Of a stretch of DNA of 64,000 bases, positions 58,501 to 64,000 are shown piece after piece (position 1 is the stretch's first letter; each line of letters begins with the position of its first letter). The notes under the pieces were generated by a model that worked only from the letters and a program-made list of their open reading frames with translations, had not been told where the DNA came from and did no database searches. Both the position numbers and the translations under genes were made by a program. Source of the stretch: Lycium barbarum (taxonomy: Eukaryota > Streptophyta > Magnoliopsida > Solanales > Solanaceae). The stretch covers positions 31,587,637-31,651,636 of the forward strand of contig NC_083339.1 of assembly GCF_019175385.1 (NCBI RefSeq), written 5' to 3'.

Positions 58501-59797
58501 AAGAAGATGAACCAGCAGCCGACCCAGTAGGCTGAGCTGCACTGCCTGGACCACCCCTGAGTGGACAATCCCTTATAATATGGCCCTAACGGCCACAACA
58601 AAAGCAAGCACCCGTAGCACGATAACACTCTCCAGAATGGTGCCTTCCACATCGAGAACACCGAGGCAAGGGTGGCCTCGACTGACTCGAACCTCTGTGC
58701 ATCTGTGAACTTGAAGCCCTGGAGCTCTGACCAGCTCCTGAATACCCGGTACTATCAAATCTCCTACCCGAGAACTGCGGAGGTGCACTCCGTGCTGGCT
58801 GAGAAGGATATCTACTATGCTGCTGCTGAGGCTGCCTGCCTCGAAACTCACAAGAATAACCAGCCGATCTAGCCCTCTTGGTCTGGCCCCGATCATGATC
58901 TCTGTCGGGCTGACGCCCTCTGTGCAGGTCCTCCACCCCCTGTGCATACGCATGTACTCGAGCAATATCCATCCCTGGCTGGGAGGCCACTACCATACAA
59001 CTATCAACCAAATAACGATCAAACCCTACCACATATCGATGCATTATATCCGTCATATCAGCTACAATGGTGGGTGCATATCTAGCCAACGAATCGAACT
59101 CAAGGCTATAATCCCGAACACTCCTACCATTTTGCCTCAAACGTAAGAATCTATCAACTCTCGCTCGCCGCATCTCTGGAGGCAAAAAGTGGCCAAGGAA
59201 GGCCTCTACAAACTCGTCCCACACTGCTGGAGGAGCATCCGCGCCCCTAGACAGCTCCCACGACTCATACCAGTTGACAGCTACATCCCGCAGTCGATAC
59301 GACGCTAACTCAACCGACTCAGTCTCAGAAGCCTTAATTATCTTCAGCGTACGCTGCATCTGCCGAACGAACTCCTGTGGGTCATCCTCGGGCTTTGAAC
59401 CGAAAAACTCTGGAGGATTGTAGCTTAGAAAGTCACGGGCTCTCAGACTGTCATGTCTATCTATCTGATCAAACCCTAGTCCTTGCCTGCGAGCCTGTCC
59501 TGTCACTAATCTAGTCAACAACTGAACTGCATCCCGCATAACTCTATCCTCCGCCCCTGGCTAAGGAGCTGGAGGCTCAGGTGCTGGGAACTCAGGAGCT
59601 AGTGGTGGAGCCACCCCCTGACCTGGAGCTGTCGCTGTCCTGGGTTTCTCTGGAGGTGACGATGTAGCAGAACTCGCGGACTGGAACCCAACCTCAGGCA
59701 TAGACTGGGCACGAGCTCTGGTAACTCTCTGTGTCTGGCTAGTATTCCCTGCTTTCGATTTGCCCTTCTGGGCAGTTGTTGCTTTCTTCGGAGGCAT
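58501..59797 (-). pseudogene. gag pseudogene of TEK-D
   Basis: Starts MPPKKATTAQKGKSKAGNT at 59797. Stop TAG near 59561 (CAG in TEK-E at PAPQPGAED). The core, 59539-58586, is otherwise continuous: RARDFLSYNPPEFFGSKP, the capsid region, an Arg/Gln/Ser-rich linker, and CSRCGRHHSGEC followed by a CCHC knuckle broken by TAG after CFCCGR. Nearest relative is TEK-E gag. Confidence 0.92.
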
Positions 59798-59984
59798 AGC
59801 TGTAAACATAGTAGTCTGTTAGAAAGGGATTTTCCTGATAATATAGCTCTATCGCACGATCTAAGATAAGAAGGAAAGATGACATCCTAAATGTGTTGTA
59901 GCTTCCCATTTATAGATGTGGCGCACAACACACCGATAAACAAGACTCTACTAGACATAGTCTATAGACACTCCGAGGATGAAC

Positions 59985-59997
59985 CGCTCTGATACCA
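59985..59997 (-). other. Primer binding site of TEK-D
   Basis: The minus strand reads TGGTATCAGAGCG, 4 nt from the LTR end at 60002. Confidence 0.92.
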
Positions 59998-60001
59998 CTT
60001 T

Positions 60002-63000
60002 TGTCACGACCCAACCCCGTAGGCCATGACTGGTGCCCGACTTGGACACCCGTATACACACCTGTTAGCTATATATTCAGTCCACAACAATTTAATATGG
60101 AACTTATAATGACCAAAACATAGTCTAGGAACTGTCGCATAAATGTACATATATATGTGCAGCAACCTGTCTCTTGAGGAGTCACAACTATCAACAGATA
60201 ACACAGTGCATAAGCCGACAAGGCTGTCACAACATGTGGGAACGTCCCAACTACATATATAAACGCAAGCCGACAAGGCTGCTACCACAACATGACAATA
60301 TCTGCAAGCCGGTAAGGCTGCCACAACGATAGAACACACATACTAATCATACACCCAACTGTTCACATCTGGATACAACCCACATACATGTCTACAGACC
60401 TCTAAGAGTTTCAACAGTGAAATATGACGGGACAGGGCCCCGTCGTACCCTTAAACAACATATACATATATTTAGATCAAAAAGGATCTATACCAAAATC
60501 TGGGCTCCGGAACAACAGAGCTCTCCAAGATAGCAGAAAAGAAATCCTAAGTTGGCGGATTGCCAAAACGAGTATCTGCATCTGCGGGCATGAAACGCAG
60601 CCCGCCGAAGAAAGGGGGTCAGTACGGAATATGTACTGAGCATGTTAAGGATGAAATACAGTAAATAGGATCATAACTGAAATAAGAAGTATAGGAAACG
60701 AGTACAATAACCAGAAAACCAAATACTTGTTTTTGAAACATAAATCATGCACATCAATATCATATATCATATCCGGCCCCATTATGGGACTCGATGAACA
60801 TGGTCGCCACCCCATCTCTGGCGCCATAGCACAGCATACTCCAGAATATAATATAACCCCGTAACACAGCATAACTCCGTAACACGGCATAACGCCATAA
60901 CACAGCATAACACCATAATATATATATATATATATATATATATACAGTACCCGGCCCTCTAGTGAGGGACTCGGTGAACAATGCAGTGGAAGTGTGCACG
61001 ATAAGATACCCGGCACGGGACTCGGTGAAAGATATATTGAGGCATGCACGAGCAGAGTAGTGAGAAACTATATGCAATTTAAAACATTTTTAAGGACTCA
61101 ATAGAATAGTCAACACGAACCATCGTTGCAAATTCAAAAAATAGTCATATCATATACCTTTCGGATGTCCCTGTGGATTATATCAAAATGGAACTTTGAA
61201 ATCATATGTACATATCAAAATATAAAAAAAAATATAAGTTATGGGAATCAAGATCATTAGCCATCCTAGTGGTTCTAGGAATAGGAATTCCTTTGGAATC
61301 GTATATTCATTTCATAACGATCATGCCAAAAAGAAAGAAGGGTTAACTTCACATAACTTTAGCGCTTACTCACCACACAATATGTATACGCTGCCCAATA
61401 ATATCTCAACCTATATTAAGACGCCAACAACTACGGTTAAGCTACGGGGAGATTCAAAACGTATTCTAACGTTAGTAACTCCTTTCTAGATGTTTAGGCG
61501 ACGTTTTCCTTATGTCCAAACCAACTACATACAACCAATCCAACATTAATAATCATACGTTCAATACCAACCCGGACAGCCCACACAACATTCCAAACAG
61601 CCCACATTCACAACATTCAATAACGATTCACATACGGCCACTACATTCTCAAGTTATTCCTAATAGTCCGTAGCCTTAACGTTTTCATGTAACAACTTTA
61701 TAACAGCCCAAACAATATAAATACAATGTATATTCTTAATTATCACTAATCTTCCAAGCGTAACAAGATCAACAACAATGTATCAAAACAGCCCGTACCT
61801 TACAACACTCAATAATAGTGTACATGCGATTATGACGCACCCAATTTATTCTTGTTAGTGTATAGTCATGATATTTCGTCAAAACGATTCTATAACAGCC
61901 CAACCAACATACAATACAATGCATAATCTCAATTATCATCAATCTCCCAAGCTCAATAAGAACAACAACGACTCATCCAAAACAGTCCCTAACCGATCAA
62001 CATAAAGGTGCCCGAAATTCTTGCAAACGTTTACGAACATACCAAGCAAACCACATATGATTCTTACACATTATTTCATGTCTTATTTTCATATAATTTC
62101 AGTAAAATATGACCAGCAGTCACACGACAACTATATCACCAAATTCGTACGCAATAAGTTACATTATCATCACTATAACCTTACAACAACCCACAAACAA
62201 TTTTAGTTCCAACTCGAACCATTAAATACCTTCATTTCCATCATAAAATTCATGACAACAACCATCAAAATACCAAGTAAAATCAGTTCGCTATCATCCA
62301 CACAAAACAGTCCACTACACGGCCATAATTCAACAAAACAACAACAAGTTCATATCAACACAACTTCACCTTTAACCTTCCAATTCTTTTCATTCTTTTT
62401 ACCATGAAATCTATGATAGCAACAACCATAATTACTAAATAAAATCAGTCCACTATTCCACACCAAACAGTCCCCCTACGGGTTCCACAATGTCTCAACA
62501 TCAACACACAATTTCACACATGAAATTCACATTTACACATGCACGACATAACCAAATCACCCCCAAAACAGCCCCTACGGCTATAACAATATTTCAACAC
62601 CAACATTCATAACATACATGCAATGTACATTTACATATTCACAACACATCCAAATTCGTCCTAAAAAAGTCCCTACGGCTCAACAACATTCCAACACCAA
62701 CATTCGAAATCTCATGCATGCAATTCATGTTCACCAAGTTACAACCATACTTCAACATCAACACATATGATTCCATGGATACTATCATGCTCCAACATCA
62801 ACACACATAATTTCATGCATGCAACCTATATTTACACACCTAACACACGTTTTACACCACCCTCAACACATGCAAAAGAAAGTTAAACCTTACCTTGACA
62901 ATTTGACTTCTCAACTTGGCTAGAGTTTGTGTCTTGAATTTAATTCTTGTTCTTGCTATCTAATGACCACCTGCACGTTGCTAGGGACCTTCTAAAGGGT

Positions 63001-63622
63001 TGAAATGCTTGAAGAAAATAATTTTTTTGAATCAACTTGGAGAGAGCATGCATGGCATGTTTATGGTTTCTTCTTCACTTGAAACATAATGGCGAATGTG
63101 TAGAACACTTTAGGGGTTTAATGGCAAGAAAGAACATAGAAGGCTGGCCGTTTTTGGTGGTGGAGCGGCCATGGCAGCCGTGTGTCTCTCTCTCTTCTTC
63201 ACTTTGGTGAAAATGAGAGCTTCTCTCTCTATGTTCACTTTGTGGGATTGGGAAGTGAGTTGTGGCTGCAACTTTGGTCAACAAGGAGACTATTTTTCTG
63301 CCCAATATAGTCATACACGTTCCCCTAACTAAGCATGGGCAAAAAATCTGATTTTGTCAAGTGTTTGTGGGGCCCACACGGCCACTAGTGAAAAATTTGT
63401 GAATATTTAAGTCTTAATCCCCACTTAATAATCCAATCATGGTTAATTAATCCCTAATCTCCATTAATATGTTTACCCTAAGTAAAATTTATAAACAAAA
63501 TTTATGTTCTAATAAAAATTGAAAGATTAAGGATTTCTATTCCGTGTCCGGGAAGGGTTCCGTCTTTAACTCGCGTCGATTCCTTCGCGAATAATTCGAC
63601 GTATAAAATATGGGGTCTAACA
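60002..63622 (-). repeat. 5' LTR of TEK-D
   Basis: The minus strand runs TGTTAGACCCC to GGTTGGGTCGTGACA, 3621 bp. It keeps two segments deleted from the shared LTR: 60730-60793 and 61158-61369. Conserved hairpin TCAGTAC/GTACTGA near 60615-60640, donor consensus at 62892 (minus), minisatellite 60855-60945. No gene recognised inside. Confidence 0.93.
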
Positions 63623-63950
63623 GTAAGGTTGTCCCTTTCTTTCTCATGGAATGATCTTATTGATACAAACCCACATAAATTATATCCATAATGTCCCTAT
63701 TCCTGTAAATACTAGAAGTTTTTGGTTCTTGGTGTTCTTATGATATTATTGATCTTTCTCTCATGATTATTGATCTTGACTTATAGTTATTGATCGTATT
63801 TATTAATGTTGATCTCATCTTATGGTTACTTTTCCTTCAAGGTGAGATATGCTTATGATGATAGTTCCCTAACAGTAATGGGAGGTTTATCGACCTTACG
63901 TCACTCTGATAGAGTCATGACATTTCTTTAAGCTCTCATGCATGCTTTAT

Positions 63951-63989
<39 letters not shown>

Positions 63990-64000
63990 GCTATTTTCTC
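63623..64000 (+). repeat. Partial LTR of a further Tekay-like element
   Basis: It resembles the middle of the TEK-A LTR (7030-7440). Shared text includes ...CCCTTTCTTTCTC-ATGG, CTTCAAGGTGAGATATG, CCCTAACAGTAATGG... and GACCTTACGTCACTCTGATAGAGT. TEK-D appears to be inserted in it, and it continues past the window. Confidence 0.7.
63949..63990. repeat. (AC)n(AT)n microsatellite
   Basis: Tandem AC followed by AT up to about 63989, within the partial LTR. Confidence 0.9.

Larger units (their letters stand above)
55179..63622 (-). mobile_element. TEK-D: minus-strand Tekay element (right portion)
   Basis: LTR, primer site, gag and most of pol on the minus strand; the remainder lies at 36224-36606 and the 3' LTR at 32845-36223. 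With LRD-B removed the element is about 12.2 kb long, large for a Tekay element because of its long LTRs. The right flank after 63622 is GTAAG. Confidence 0.9.

Overview
This window is a repeat-packed piece of a plant nuclear genome. It holds nested long terminal repeat (LTR) retrotransposons and I find no host gene, tRNA gene or rRNA gene. The proteins (gag starts MPPKKATAAQKGK, PR motif LIDPGST, RT motif [14 protein letters not shown], a C-terminal domain around LWRNNNREEMTWEAE), LTRs of 1.6 to 3.6 kb and initiator-methionine tRNA primer sites fit Ty3/Gypsy chromoviruses of the Tekay/Del type. The gag wording resembles elements of asterid eudicots, most likely Solanaceae. The clade is well supported; the host family is an inference.

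Layout. 1-8234: a decayed plus-strand Tekay element (TEK-A) whose 5' LTR is cut by the window edge. 8235-about 12320: a minus-strand Ogre/Tat-like remnant (ORF1-like DUF7745 pseudogene, primer site, LTR). About 12320-14440: a remnant with a 'putative plant transposon protein' reading region. 14441-16582: 5' LTR and gag start of another Tekay element (TEK-G), broken off and fused at 16583 to an LTR of family LRD-B (to 19500). 19501-36223: a minus-strand Tekay copy (TEK-E) split at 20896/30746 by an almost structurally complete plus-strand Tekay element (TEK-F, 20897-30740, perfect 5-bp target duplication). 36224-63622: a second minus-strand copy (TEK-D), which shares the LTR 32845-36223 with TEK-E. 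TEK-D is split by LRD-B (36607-55178), itself split by a plus-strand Tekay element (TEK-C, 40175-49787, perfect 5-bp target duplication). 63623-64000: part of yet another Tekay-like LTR, into which TEK-D appears to have inserted.

History read from the junctions. LRD-B entered the 3' part of pol in the ancestor of TEK-D and TEK-E. The element was then duplicated in tandem, most simply by unequal crossing-over between its LTRs, because both copies carry an LRD-B LTR at the same nucleotide. TEK-F then entered TEK-E only and TEK-C entered the LRD-B of TEK-D only. A deletion fused the TEK-G gag to the left LRD-B LTR. No element here has an intact polyprotein. TEK-F is closest: one continuous frame with six premature stops and LTRs both 2317 bp long.

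The most interesting signals are non-coding: (i) a tandem hairpin repeat in the LRD-B LTR whose stems vary in a compensatory way; (ii) a 7-bp stem, 7-nt loop hairpin in the LTRs of all six families; (iii) a hairpin directly before the polypurine tract; (iv) clustered near-palindromes of TACGGNCCGTA type upstream of the probable TATA boxes; (v) matched splice donor and acceptor signals suggesting a leader intron that would remove the primer binding site from gag mRNA.
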